From [Lactobacillus] rogosae (GTDB lineage: Bacteria; Bacillota; Clostridia; Lachnospirales; Lachnospiraceae): a stretch of 64,000 bases of DNA. Shown piece after piece: positions 9,584 through 19,363 of this stretch. The DNA is taken from the NCBI GenBank assembly GCA_900112995.1, contig FONU01000017.1:20078-84077 (forward strand), in the 5' to 3' direction. The notes beneath the pieces are model-generated. The model did not search any database. It was not told the DNA's origin and saw nothing but the letters and a program-made list of their open reading frames with translations. How positions within the stretch are numbered: position 1 is the stretch's first letter; each line of letters begins with the position of its first letter. A program made the translations under genes and the position numbers.

Positions 9584-10386
9584 TAATGTTTCTCCTTCTG
9601 GGCTTCATTCTTTATAGGTGCAAAATTCATAACAACTTCAACTATAACTACAATCAGGAATATAATTGTCGATAATGCCCATAATGCAGTCTTAATATTA
9701 GTCTGCGAACCCTTTGTTGCATTAACAACATATGTACTTATTGTATCAAATGTTGCCGGTTTCGTATAAGTTGCCACAAAATAATCATCAAGTGATAAAG
9801 TAACTGCCATAACGAATCCTGAAACAATACCTGATGCAATCTGAGGTATAATAATATGAATTAACGTATATCCCGGTGTTGCTCCAAGGTCAAGTGCAGC
9901 CTCATAAAGACTTGGGTCCATCTGCTTTAACTTGGGAACAACCGCAAGATATACAAATGGTGCACTAAGCACTGTATGTCCTATTACAAGTGGAATATAA
10001 GTATTCTTGCTTACCCCGAATACAACAACCAGAAGAATACATAATGAAAAACCTGTCACGACATCGGCATTAACAACTGGTATCTGGTTAAGAACTGACA
10101 TTGTACCATTAACATTTTTCTTAGAATAAAATGCTCCAATTGCACCTGTTGTTCCAAGTATTGTAGCAAGCACCGCACTTCCAATTGCAAGTGCAATTGA
10201 ACCTATAATCATATCTATAAGCTCTGGTGTTGTAAATAATGTCACATAATTATGGAACGAAAATGAATGAATAGCCCCAATATTAGGTGAATCTGTAAAA
10301 CTATATACTGCTAATATAAGAATCGGAACATACATAAATATAAGTACAAGACCGATAATTGCATATTTAACACATTTTTTAAACAT
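9583..10386 (-). CDS. potC: Spermidine/putrescine ABC transporter permease PotC
   Basis: This is a six-helix inner permease with the cytoplasmic EAA loop EAALDLGATPGYTLIHIIIP that contacts the ATPase. The ATG at 10386 (MFKKCVKY) has AGAGG 6 nt upstream; an in-frame GTG at 10407 is less likely. It is the third gene of the pot operon, starts 28 bp after potB and overlaps potD by one base. It would form the membrane channel with PotB. Confidence 0.92.
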   Translation of the reverse strand: MFKKCVKYAIIGLVLIFMYVPILILAVYSFTDSPNIGAIHSFSFHNYVTLFTTPELIDMIIGSIALAIGSAVLATILGTTGAIGAFYSKKNVNGTMSVLNQIPVVNADVVTGFSLCILLVVVFGVSKNTYIPLVIGHTVLSAPFVYLAVVPKLKQMDPSLYEAALDLGATPGYTLIHIIIPQIASGIVSGFVMAVTLSLDDYFVATYTKPATFDTISTYVVNATKGSQTNIKTALWALSTIIFLIVVIVEVVMNFAPIKNEAQKEKH

Positions 10387-10413
10387 ACCTGTCCTCTTTC
10401 CCGTCACATATAT

Positions 10414-11199
10414 CTACAGCCTGCGTCCTGAACCTTCATTATCGCTGTCTGCTGATATAAGACTGATTATACATATAATTATAAGAAGTATAAGTGCTAT
10501 CATTGAACCATTGTTCCAGTCGTATGCACTAAAATAGCTTCCTATAAGACTACCCATAATATATGTACTGTTATAAAGCATATCAAGCACTACATAATTA
10601 GTCATCGCTGGCAGGAACACCATTGATATTCCACTTATAATTCCCGGTACAGATAATGGCAATATAATCCTTATAAATGTCTGAAAATTATTAGCCCCCA
10701 GATCATTTGCTGCTTCTATAATGCTGTTATCCATTTTCGATAATGTTGTATATAATGGGAGTATCATAAATGGAAGAAAATCGTAAGTCATTCCAATAAC
10801 TGTATTAATAAATGGATAAAATGCAAGATTACCTTCTATTAATGAAAGAACTTCCTTAAGTGCTGTAATTCTAAGTGTAAAGTTAATCCACATTGGAAGC
10901 ACAAAAAGCATAAGAATAACTGCTTTTCTTTTAATCTCGCTCTGTGCAAGTATGTATGCAACTGGATACGCTATTAAAAGACACACTATAGTTACAACAA
11001 ATGCCAGTGCAAAACTGTAACACAATGTTCCAAGTGTGTTAGGATCTGTAAAGAAATTACAGAGATTACTTACTGTAAACTGTCCCTGTCCATTGGTAAA
11101 TGCATAATATATCAATACAAGCAAAGGGGCTGCAACAAATAATAAAAGGAATATCCCATAAGGAATTCCAAGCTGCTTACGCGATAATACATTATTCAT
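10414..11199 (-). CDS. potB: Spermidine/putrescine ABC transporter permease PotB
   Basis: This 261-residue polytopic protein has the EAA loop EAANDLGANNFQTFIRIILP and the binding-protein-dependent permease fold. It lies 24 bp downstream of potA and directly upstream of potC. The C-terminus ends in a short charged tail (SADSDNEGSGRRL). It should pair with PotC to form the polyamine channel. Confidence 0.92.
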   Translation of the reverse strand: MNNVLSRKQLGIPYGIFLLLFVAAPLLVLIYYAFTNGQGQFTVSNLCNFFTDPNTLGTLCYSFALAFVVTIVCLLIAYPVAYILAQSEIKRKAVILMLFVLPMWINFTLRITALKEVLSLIEGNLAFYPFINTVIGMTYDFLPFMILPLYTTLSKMDNSIIEAANDLGANNFQTFIRIILPLSVPGIISGISMVFLPAMTNYVVLDMLYNSTYIMGSLIGSYFSAYDWNNGSMIALILLIIICIISLISADSDNEGSGRRL

Positions 11200-11223
11200 C
11201 TTTATTAATTCCTTTCCCTTTAC

Positions 11224-12657
11224 TTACTTTTTTAACTGGAACTTCATCTTGTCTTCTAGCATAACAAGCCCTACAGCATCGTCCATATTCCACAGGTACT
11301 CATCATCTACAATAAGGTCGTGTCCATATTCTGTTCTTATAACGTAACTGTAATGGTCACCCTTATAGATAAGGTTGATAATATGTCCAGATACAAGACC
11401 TTCCTCCACATTATCACTCATTCTTATATCATATGGCTGGATTGAAACCATAACCTTTAACTTAGCCGTATCAATAGCCTCATTATTCTCATCAACTAAA
11501 ACATTGTTCTTCATACTTGATTTAGGAATAACTTTTGTTAAATCGCAATTAATAACCTTGCCATTAAAATCAAGTGTATAATCACTATTAATATTAGTAA
11601 CAAAGCTTGTTGTATGGTCCTCAGCAAGCATAATATGAATTCCGTCCGGCTCAAGCTTCATACCAATTCTTTCACCGACAGAATAACATTTGGTCGTTCT
11701 TATAACCATTTCGTACTTGCCCGATTCAACAGTAACCTCATAGTGCATACCTTTGAATATAACCGACACAACTTCGCCCTCAATAATTCCGTCCTCTGGC
11801 TTAGTTATAATTACATCTTCCGGTCTTACAACAACATCGACAAGTGTACCCTCTGGAACATCGTCCATTCCTATGAATTCACCACCGCAAAATCTTACTT
11901 TCATATGTCCTGTCATAATACCTTTGAAAATGTTACTTTCACCGATAAAGTCAGCTACAAATGCATTCTGCGGCTCATTATATATATCCTCAGGCGTACC
12001 AATCTGCTGTATCCTGCCTTCTGAAAGAACAACAATCTTATCAGACATTGTAAGTGCTTCTTCCTGATCGTGTGTTACATATATAAATGTAATTCCAAGT
12101 TCATCGTGCATATGCTTCAATTCAATCTGCATTTCCTGACGCATTTTCAAATCGAGTGCACCTAACGGCTCATCAAGCATAAGAATTTCCGGCTCATTAA
12201 CCAAGGCTCTTGCAATTGCAATTCTTTGCTGCTGTCCACCTGATAAGGTAGATATCTTTCTATTCTCAAACCCCTCAAGGTCAACTATATCAAGAACTCT
12301 CTTTACTTTCTTTCTAATCTCCTCTTTTGGCAGCTTTTTAAGTTTAAGTCCAAATGCTATATTGTCATATATATTCATATGTGGAAATAAAGCATATCGC
12401 TGGAATACTGTATTAATAGGCCTTTTGTTTGCTGGAAGCTGTGATATATCTTCTCCATTAAGAAGTATTTCTCCACTTGTTGGCATCTCAAATCCTGCTA
12501 TCATTCTTAATGTAGTAGTCTTACCACATCCGGATGGTCCAAGAAAAGTGACGAACTCTCCTCTTTTTACTTCAAGATTAAAATCGTCTACAGCCTTAAA
12601 TCCATTATCACTATATACTTTACTAATATGTCTTAATTCTATTATATTATCTGCCAT
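11224..12657 (-). CDS. potA: Spermidine/putrescine ABC transporter ATP-binding protein with extended double-TOBE C-terminus
   Basis: The ATPase domain has Walker A GPSGCGKTT, Q-loop, signature LSGGQQQR, Walker B ILMLDEP and the switch histidine in VTHDQEEA. At 477 residues it is about 100 longer than typical PotA. The C-terminus contains two TOBE-like stretches of similar pattern (GEVVSVIFKGMHYEV near 295 and GHIINLIYKGDHYSYV near 425), suggesting an internal duplication in the regulatory domain. AAGGAGAACG precedes the ATG. It heads the pot operon; no PotR-type regulator is adjacent. The 157 bp upstream holds AT-rich promoter-like sequence. Confidence 0.93.
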   Translation of the reverse strand: MADNIIELRHISKVYSDNGFKAVDDFNLEVKRGEFVTFLGPSGCGKTTTLRMIAGFEMPTSGEILLNGEDISQLPANKRPINTVFQRYALFPHMNIYDNIAFGLKLKKLPKEEIRKKVKRVLDIVDLEGFENRKISTLSGGQQQRIAIARALVNEPEILMLDEPLGALDLKMRQEMQIELKHMHDELGITFIYVTHDQEEALTMSDKIVVLSEGRIQQIGTPEDIYNEPQNAFVADFIGESNIFKGIMTGHMKVRFCGGEFIGMDDVPEGTLVDVVVRPEDVIITKPEDGIIEGEVVSVIFKGMHYEVTVESGKYEMVIRTTKCYSVGERIGMKLEPDGIHIMLAEDHTTSFVTNINSDYTLDFNGKVINCDLTKVIPKSSMKNNVLVDENNEAIDTAKLKVMVSIQPYDIRMSDNVEEGLVSGHIINLIYKGDHYSYVIRTEYGHDLIVDDEYLWNMDDAVGLVMLEDKMKFQLKK

Positions 12658-12814
12658 CGTTCTCCTTTTGCACCTCGTGGTTAATTTATTAATTCAGCAT
12701 ATATGCCTTATTACTTCTATCTGTTATTTTAATAATTATACATAGATTTATCAATAATAATCTTCAATATCTCATTATATTGTTACTTTATTGCCTTATT
12801 ATTCTATTACTTTA

Positions 12815-13231
12815 TTATTTAGTCTGCCTGTCAGGTACGTTGACTATACTATCTATCTTCTGCTTTAATATTGACAGGCTTCCCATTCTCTTTAATGCCA
12901 TATCAGACTGCTCCTCCATCTGCTTTAGCTTCTGCGTATTTCCCATTGTCTTATATACATTTTTATAAAATTCCGCATTATAATACTCTGCAACCGCTAT
13001 GCTTTCATCCAGTTCATTGTCCTGAATATTATCTATCACAATCTTATCCCTGCTGGCATAATCTACTGCCCTGCCATATTCATCATTCTTATACAGGTTC
13101 ATAAACCAGCGTGTATTATATGTCCTGTTCTCATCATTATAATTCTCTGCTACCGCTATTATCATCGCAGCATTAAGAACAACAAGAATTACAATAATTA
13201 TATCCATAATAATTAATCTGCTTTTCTTCAT
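12815..13231 (-). CDS. Small membrane-anchored protein, last gene of the zinc-ribbon operon
   Basis: The function is not recognised. The 138-residue protein has one N-terminal helix (LIIMDIIIVILVVLNAAMII) and an extracytoplasmic acidic/helical tail. The ATG at 13231 has GAGG 6 nt upstream and is preferred over in-frame upstream starts. The tail resembles those of the two larger genes upstream in style (Tyr/Asp-rich, possibly TPR-like), suggesting a common extracellular module. It is separated from the upstream gene by a 95-nt structured leader. Confidence 0.6.
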   Translation of the reverse strand: MKKSRLIIMDIIIVILVVLNAAMIIAVAENYNDENRTYNTRWFMNLYKNDEYGRAVDYASRDKIVIDNIQDNELDESIAVAEYYNAEFYKNVYKTMGNTQKLKQMEEQSDMALKRMGSLSILKQKIDSIVNVPDRQTK

Positions 13232-13326
13232 AATAATCCTCATTCCTGCGCACATTTTGCGCATATCGGCTTTGTGTCAAATGTATACAAACATAAATCC
13301 TGCGTATAAAAAATCCATTTTCACAT
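13232..13326 (-). promoter_or_regulatory. Structured leader element, copy A
   Basis: The whole interval between two operon genes aligns end-to-end with the pfkA leader (29727-29820). Shared parts include GTGAAAAT-like and TTTTTATACGC-like 5' ends, a self-complementary TGTRYACA core, and a 3' hairpin TGCGCA-AAATG-TGCGCA followed by GGAATG and the start codon. In the other copy this stem reads TGTACA/TGTGCA, still paired. I read it as a conserved RNA element or an operator pair, not a coding remnant. Confidence 0.55.
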
Positions 13327-13995
13327 CTATCCTCTTTGTATAAGGCACTGCTCAATTCGTGCGCTTGAAAATGTATCAATAGCCTCTAAATCCTCATCTG
13401 TAATGTGATAATATTTCTTAAGCAGTACTCCCATATCTTCCCGCATTTTGTTAAGATACTTTTCATTGTCTGATGTCATAGTTACTTCTTTATCTTTATA
13501 TGCCGATAACTGTGTATAGTAGTAAAACTGCGAAAGATAATATGCCAGATTAGACACATCTGACTGTGTAAGATTATAATTATCACTATCGTTAGTATTC
13601 ATAAATCCCACTGACCACACATAATATCTTACACCCATAAGAACCGAATATTCTTTATCAAATGCTTTATTATCAAGAGCATCTATCTCATCACTATAAT
13701 CCGATAATTCCTTATAACTACTGCTATCAAGATATGAATATATTTTATTACTTATTTCTGTATAATTATTCGTTATTGCTGATTTCTTTACAGCCTTTTT
13801 TACAGAGCCAGTTAATGCAATACCAATAAATGCTATAAGAAGCAGTGCAATAACAACTGCGGGTATTGCAAATGCGTAAGCTTTCTTTGAATTACTGTCC
13901 GCCTTATTATGTACATTCTTTTCTGTATTATTGAAATCTTTATCATACCTGTCTATGGCTTTTTTATGACTTTCTGTATAATACTTATCTTCCAT
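13327..13995 (-). CDS. Membrane-anchored protein of the zinc-ribbon operon
   Basis: The function is unknown. This 222-residue protein has a charged cytoplasmic N-terminus of ~40 residues, one membrane helix (AYAFAIPAVVIALLLIAFIG) and an extracytoplasmic helical domain. Its extracytoplasmic part resembles that of the 14304-15047 gene (both end in a DxxLKxYYHITDEDLEAI-type block), so the two are probable paralogues. It overlaps the upstream zinc-ribbon gene by 11 bp. Unlike its neighbours it has lost the zinc ribbon. Confidence 0.65.
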   Translation of the reverse strand: MEDKYYTESHKKAIDRYDKDFNNTEKNVHNKADSNSKKAYAFAIPAVVIALLLIAFIGIALTGSVKKAVKKSAITNNYTEISNKIYSYLDSSSYKELSDYSDEIDALDNKAFDKEYSVLMGVRYYVWSVGFMNTNDSDNYNLTQSDVSNLAYYLSQFYYYTQLSAYKDKEVTMTSDNEKYLNKMREDMGVLLKKYYHITDEDLEAIDTFSSARIEQCLIQRG

Positions 13996-14311
13996 CTATT
14001 ATCTCTTTTCTTATATTATTAACGGCAATGCTTTCGTTGTGTCTGTCAATTGCTTTTACAGAAAATATAGCTGCCACCAGTATGATTACAACCGCCAGTA
14101 CAAGGACAAGCACTTTTACAGCCTCTTCTACAATTATTTTTTTATTAATATCAGCAAGTTCTGCCAGCCTTTGCCTAAGTCCTGCCAGTCCTTTCATATA
14201 TGATTTTTCCTGTCCATAATAATTGGAATTGCCACAATATGGACACTGGCTGAGATTTTTATTAAATTCTGCGCCACACGAAGGACATATCACATTCATT
14301 TTATTATTCAT
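13985..14311 (-). CDS. Zinc-ribbon single-pass membrane protein
   Basis: This 108-residue protein begins with a zinc ribbon (CPSCGAEFNKNLSQCPYCG), then a basic helical linker, then one membrane helix (VLVLVLAVVIILVAAIFSV) and a short tail. Proteins of this layout are common in Clostridia, but no function is established for them. It overlaps both neighbours (ATGAATAA junction upstream), so translation is coupled across the operon. Confidence 0.7.
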   Translation of the reverse strand: MNNKMNVICPSCGAEFNKNLSQCPYCGNSNYYGQEKSYMKGLAGLRQRLAELADINKKIIVEEAVKVLVLVLAVVIILVAAIFSVKAIDRHNESIAVNNIRKEIIDGR

Positions 14312-15047
14312 ACTTATTTTTCACACTTTCTTCTATAATAAGTTGGATTTGCGTACTATCCGCCGTCCTTATAGCCTGCACCTGTTCATCACTCACATAA
14401 AAATATGTCTTTAATATTGCATCCATATTCTTATAAATCTGTTCTACCTTCTCATCAGACGTATCTCCAACCGCAAGCTTTCCATATATATAATGAAGGT
14501 TATCCAAATCATAAAATTCATCCAGCAGACCACAAATATCCGTCAGTGCCTTATTCTTATCAAATATATTATCCGTGGCAAGATATTCACTTATATAATT
14601 ATTCACAAATATGTATATCTGTGCAGCCTCTATCTGTGGGTGATAATCAAGATACGGACCATCTGACCAGCCTGATATATTAATGCTGTCACTATAATTA
14701 AAGAAATCATAGTAATCTTCATTCTCCCAATATCTGTCTAACGTGGCTGTCACCGTATCATATTCACTAACAGCATTTTTCTGCTTAATAAAATACCAGT
14801 CGTGTGTAAGCATATACACCACCAGACCAATAAACATTGCAAGAAGCACCGCTATAGCCACTCCACGCACAAGCACTTTTACTGTATACAGCTGCTGTGC
14901 GCTTATTGATTTTTCCGCCGTATTAACTTTTGACTGATATTTGTCATAATCTTTTTTATAGGCTTCCCCTGCCCTATTCTTCCTGCCACAATGCGGACAC
15001 ACCTCATCGGTCAGATTAAGCACTGCCCCACAATACTGACATTTCAT
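14304..15047 (-). CDS. Zinc-ribbon membrane protein with extracytoplasmic helical domain
   Basis: The 247-residue protein starts with a zinc ribbon (CQYCGAVLNLTDEVCPHCGR), has a membrane helix at ~65-85 and a ~160-residue outer domain. The ATG at 15047 places the zinc ribbon at the N-terminus, as in its neighbour; an in-frame GTG at 15098 is possible. It is the first gene of a four-gene operon (14304, 13985, 13327, 12815). The outer domain is paralogous to that of the third gene. The function is unknown; a cell-envelope sensing role is only a guess. Confidence 0.68.
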   Translation of the reverse strand: MKCQYCGAVLNLTDEVCPHCGRKNRAGEAYKKDYDKYQSKVNTAEKSISAQQLYTVKVLVRGVAIAVLLAMFIGLVVYMLTHDWYFIKQKNAVSEYDTVTATLDRYWENEDYYDFFNYSDSINISGWSDGPYLDYHPQIEAAQIYIFVNNYISEYLATDNIFDKNKALTDICGLLDEFYDLDNLHYIYGKLAVGDTSDEKVEQIYKNMDAILKTYFYVSDEQVQAIRTADSTQIQLIIEESVKNKYE

Positions 15048-15599
15048 ATTAAATGTACTGCCTTTATAAATATTCTCCCTTTCCACGCTTTCCCTCACTT
15101 TTTCTCTCTTTTATGCTATTTATAGATAATTATTTATTGTATATACGAATAAAATGTATTATTTTATACTATACTTTAATATAATATATATTTTTCATAT
15201 TAACTAAGCGTAATATGCTAAAATCTTCTTTGATGAAATATTCTTTAATGAAACATACGTTATTATAATATATAATCAGTCTTATTGCATTAGTTTATAT
15301 TTTGTTTTTATAATTCACATTTTACTCACATCTTTTACATATCACGTTCACATTTTCCCTCTAATATAATCATTGTTGAAAGACATATGACATTGCTTTC
15401 AATAAACTTTTTCATAAACAGATAACTACCTACTCCCTTAAATTTGTAGTTATCACTCTCCCAAAAAGAACCTGAATGATAATCATATCAATTGCCACTT
15501 GATATCATTATCATTCAGGTTCTTTTAGTTTATTTATTAAATATTGTAATCACTTTAATTACTTTGCTGTTTCTATCAAAATATTTTATCCTATAAGTC
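15048..15599. other. Intergenic region between tcdA and the zinc-ribbon operon
   Basis: This 552-bp AT-rich stretch contains the promoter side of the zinc-ribbon operon and the tcdA terminator. A 7-bp inverted repeat TTGAAAG/CTTTCAA lies at about 15375-15401 and a 9-bp pair GATAACTAC/GTAGTTATC at 15421-15454. I see no coding capacity. Confidence 0.5.
15464..15526. terminator. Very long hairpin terminator downstream of tcdA
   Basis: A 20-bp perfect stem (15464-15483 with 15507-15526) continues after one C·C mismatch into a further 7-bp stem, with a 7-nt loop TTGCCAC. T-tracts follow on both strands. It is unusually long for an intrinsic terminator. Confidence 0.8.
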
Positions 15600-16364
15600 C
15601 TACTTTGCATTAACCCCTGCGATATCCTTAATCACCTCTCCAGCAATTATAAGCCCTACAACAGATGGCACAAATGCCACGCTTCCCGGAATATCACGTC
15701 TTTCTGTACATTTGTGTTCTGCTCCTGGTGGGCATATGCAGTTAGTACGACAGCTTATCGACATATCCTCGATTGGCCTTGTTGGCTGTTCTTCTGAATA
15801 TACAACCTTAAGCTTCTTAACGCCACGTTTCTTAAGTTCACGGCGCATAACCTTTGCAAGAGGACACACCCTTGTCTTATATATATCTGCAACCCTGAAT
15901 GCTGTCGGGTCCAGCTTATTACCAGCTCCCATACTGCTTATAACAGGAATTCCAAGTTCATTTGCTTTCATAATAATTGAAATCTTAGCTGTAACAGTAT
16001 CTACCGCATCAATTATATAGTCATATTCATCAAATGGAAATTCATCAGCATTTTCTGGAAGAAAGAAACAATTATGAATTCTTACATCAACATTTGGATT
16101 AATCTCCAACATTCTCTCTTTCATAACCTCTGTCTTATACTTTCCAACAGTTTTTCTTGTTGCTATAATCTGTCTGTTAAGATTGGTAAGACATACTTTA
16201 TCATCATCTATAAGGTCAAATGCGCCTATGCCGCTTCTTACAAGTGCTTCACAGGCATATCCGCCTACTCCGCCTATTCCAAATACAGCAACTCTCTTAT
16301 TAGCTAGTTCCTGCATTGCACTTTCACCTAGCAATAATTGTGTTCTTGAAAACTGATTTAACAT
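15600..16364 (-). CDS. tcdA: tRNA threonylcarbamoyladenosine dehydratase (TcdA/CsdL), ThiF-fold
   Basis: The protein is an E1-like ATP-dependent enzyme that cyclises t6A37 in ANN-decoding tRNAs. It has the nucleotide-binding loop VFGIGGVGGYACEAL, the catalytic-region DDKVCLTNLNRQ and the SSMGAGNKLDP motif typical of TcdA. A cysteine-containing stretch (CRTNCICPPGAEHKC) lies near the C-terminus. At 254 residues it is normal for the family. The ATG at 16364 has GGAG 6 nt upstream. Confidence 0.9.
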   Translation of the reverse strand: MLNQFSRTQLLLGESAMQELANKRVAVFGIGGVGGYACEALVRSGIGAFDLIDDDKVCLTNLNRQIIATRKTVGKYKTEVMKERMLEINPNVDVRIHNCFFLPENADEFPFDEYDYIIDAVDTVTAKISIIMKANELGIPVISSMGAGNKLDPTAFRVADIYKTRVCPLAKVMRRELKKRGVKKLKVVYSEEQPTRPIEDMSISCRTNCICPPGAEHKCTERRDIPGSVAFVPSVVGLIIAGEVIKDIAGVNAK

Positions 16365-16590
16365 CTTTATCTCCATTCCGAATTATTAATTACTAAACCT
16401 ACCATTATGGTAGTATTTCAATAAGAGATTATATTATAATCAGAAGTTTCTGTCAAAGCAATACTTTTATTACTCTTCCATACATTTTCTTCTATATATT
16501 TATACCTATATATTTTCTTCTATAGTATATTCATGTCTATATATTTTTATTTATATATTCGTATTTTTATATTTACATCAATACATTTAT

Positions 16591-19254
16591 TTATATATTC
16601 TCATTTCTTATTGTTTCTATAATATTCTGCTTTCTTATCTGTGCTATCGAATATTTCATAATTCCAAGAAGCAGTATAATTACAACAATAACCGACATAA
16701 CTATAGCTAGTAATGGTAAAGTGTATTTTAACTGCGATTCTCCTGCCGAAATATATATGACATAAGAAAGTATTGTTCCTGACACTACACCAATTATAAG
16801 GGCTTTACTTCCATAAAATACACTTTCCATCCTTATCATTTTATCAAATTCTCTCTTTGTCATACCTATCGACTGAAGCATTGCAAACTCTTTGCCTCTT
16901 AATTCCATTCCGGTTGTAACAGTATTAAATATATTTGTAATTCCAATCAATGAAACAACAGCAATAAATCCATATAAGAATATCTTGATTGTCAGAATTA
17001 GATTTTCATTGTTTCTTCTTTCCTGTGCCGCATTAACTATGTTATTCTTCCCAATATCAAATTCATTCACAAGTATATCCTGTGCTTTATCAGGGTCGTC
17101 ACAGTTAATATTAAGAAGTACACTGCAATCAATATCCCCGGGATTAAACTGATTCATATAATCATCACTTACAATAAGATAGCCATAAGAAGTATAAGCA
17201 TTTTCATATCCGAATGGCCTTTCATTGCTAAGTGCCACAATCTTTATATCGTAAAATGTTGTATCATCTGACGATTTACTATTATCCAATGATTTACTGC
17301 TGTTTGAAGTATCAATTCTATAAGTTAATACATCACCAGCTTTATAACCATCATATACATTAAAATATTTTACGTTATTTCCATTATTAATGTACTGATA
17401 TGTATTATCTACAAGTATTCCTCCGCTCTGTGCAGTTTCCTTGCTTATACCAAGCTTTTTAATATACTTTTCATATTCTTCATTACCTAATGAAATAATA
17501 CTTATATAGTAACCAGTATTTTCTGATAAACCTGCCTCATATTTATTTACTTCCTTATAATCACTACTATACTTTGGTTCATCTTTTAATGAAGCATAAA
17601 AGCCTCTTGCAAATGTAAAATCAGTTATATTCGTTTCATTATTTATCCTGTTCACAATATCACTTACTTTTTTATCAGCCTCATCTACAGACATACTTTT
17701 ATATGAAGACATATACACCCTTAAATCTATATTGCCATTAGCGTATCTGTTGGCTGAATCTGTTAATAAACTCATAAATCCATATAAAGCAATAAATGTC
17801 ATTACACTAAGCGCAATAGAAATAGTGATTACCCTGTATTTTCTCTTGTTACGCTTCATATTCTTATAGGCAAGGACACCTCCTTCACCCCATACTTTAC
17901 TGACTAATTCCGGTGTCCTTAATGACTTAGATTTTATCTTGATATCTTCACTATGATTGATAGCCATTATTGGTGACATTCGCGAAGCCCTTATTGCTGG
18001 TACTAATGCCGACAATACAATCGTAACTATCGCAAGTACAATTGATAAAAGCACTCCTAATAAAGATGGTGCATACACAATGCTCATTTCTAATGTATCA
18101 ATAAGCATTTTGTTACTCAATATGACAAGAATATAACTTGCTGACAGACCCACGACTATGCCTGCTGCAACACCTATTACACCCATAAACGCAGCTTCAA
18201 AAAAAACATTTTTTCTAATCTGGCGTGGCGTAGCACCAATTGAAGCTAACATTCCGTACTGTTTAGTCTTCTGGTTAATAGATATAGCAAAGCTGTTACT
18301 TATACATACCGCTGAAGTTATAATAATTATAACCATAACAACAGCCGCCATATTATATACAAATGCAACACTTGAATCATAAAACACTTCATACTTTATA
18401 AGACTGTTATTAATGTAATATGAATGTGCCTTATCAAGCTGGTTCTTTAATATCTCTGCCTCTTCATCTGTTGGGCTGCCTGAATACTGCTTGTTAAATA
18501 AAATTCTATCGACACCTAATATATCCGCAGTTATATTATATCTGTCTTTAAGTACCTTTTTATGAAACCTGATATATATGTCCGATTTATTCAAAGATGT
18601 ATCTGACTTATTTGCAAATGTAATGACTGAATAACCCGGTGCAGTTCTTGGTTCTTCACCATATGGAAGCCTGTCACATATTCCCACAACCTTATACGTC
18701 TTAGTCTTCTTTACATCAAGCAGCTCATCTTCTCTATAATCATCATTCTGATAAAGCTTTTTACCATTATATGTCCTGTCGCCTACATCAAATGTAATCT
18801 CATCTCCAAGATTGTATTTAACACCGCCATTGGTCTTAATATGACTTGATATAACTATTTCGCTGTCATCTTCTGGAAGTCTTCCTGATGTTACATTTAT
18901 TTCTGCCTTTTCAAATGTATCACTATCAAGTGCTTCAATATAAACATAAGGTTTACTGTCATTAACACAGCCGTCAAGCACTGCATAACCAACTTCGTGC
19001 ATTTCGTAATAACTTTCCACCTGCCTGTTATTAATAACTGACTCCTTTTCCTTATCAGTCATATCATATAAGAGAAGATGAAAATCTCCATCTACCTTCT
19101 TTGCTCTTAACGTTATGCTTTCTTTTAAACTTACCGCCATAGCTGCAACCGCAGTCAGAAGTGCCGTTGCAAGTATAATACCAATAATTGTAACAATTGT
19201 TCTTTTTTTATTAAGCTTTAGATTCCTTATTGTCAACCTGTTAAGTATCTGCAT
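16591..19254 (-). CDS. ABC transporter permease, FtsX/MacB-like with two FtsX modules
   Basis: The 887-residue protein consists of two similar halves, each with one helix, a large extracytoplasmic domain and three helices near FtsX-type motifs (for example YGMLASIGATPRQIRKNVFFE and FAMLQSIGMTKREFDKMIRM). Such permeases with an adjacent ATPase and two-component system typically export or relieve antimicrobial peptides. GGAG precedes the ATG. The gene lies about 100 bp after the ATPase gene and is the last in the regulator-kinase-ATPase-permease order. Confidence 0.87.
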   Translation of the reverse strand: MQILNRLTIRNLKLNKKRTIVTIIGIILATALLTAVAAMAVSLKESITLRAKKVDGDFHLLLYDMTDKEKESVINNRQVESYYEMHEVGYAVLDGCVNDSKPYVYIEALDSDTFEKAEINVTSGRLPEDDSEIVISSHIKTNGGVKYNLGDEITFDVGDRTYNGKKLYQNDDYREDELLDVKKTKTYKVVGICDRLPYGEEPRTAPGYSVITFANKSDTSLNKSDIYIRFHKKVLKDRYNITADILGVDRILFNKQYSGSPTDEEAEILKNQLDKAHSYYINNSLIKYEVFYDSSVAFVYNMAAVVMVIIIITSAVCISNSFAISINQKTKQYGMLASIGATPRQIRKNVFFEAAFMGVIGVAAGIVVGLSASYILVILSNKMLIDTLEMSIVYAPSLLGVLLSIVLAIVTIVLSALVPAIRASRMSPIMAINHSEDIKIKSKSLRTPELVSKVWGEGGVLAYKNMKRNKRKYRVITISIALSVMTFIALYGFMSLLTDSANRYANGNIDLRVYMSSYKSMSVDEADKKVSDIVNRINNETNITDFTFARGFYASLKDEPKYSSDYKEVNKYEAGLSENTGYYISIISLGNEEYEKYIKKLGISKETAQSGGILVDNTYQYINNGNNVKYFNVYDGYKAGDVLTYRIDTSNSSKSLDNSKSSDDTTFYDIKIVALSNERPFGYENAYTSYGYLIVSDDYMNQFNPGDIDCSVLLNINCDDPDKAQDILVNEFDIGKNNIVNAAQERRNNENLILTIKIFLYGFIAVVSLIGITNIFNTVTTGMELRGKEFAMLQSIGMTKREFDKMIRMESVFYGSKALIIGVVSGTILSYVIYISAGESQLKYTLPLLAIVMSVIVVIILLLGIMKYSIAQIRKQNIIETIRNENI

Positions 19255-19363
19255 ATAAACTCTCCTTTCCAGCCCGTTTCATGAATTTACATAATTCTAT
19301 ATCTTATAAAATCCTATAAAATTATGAAACTATTTATATAAGACTCGTGCCTGTTCATAATCT

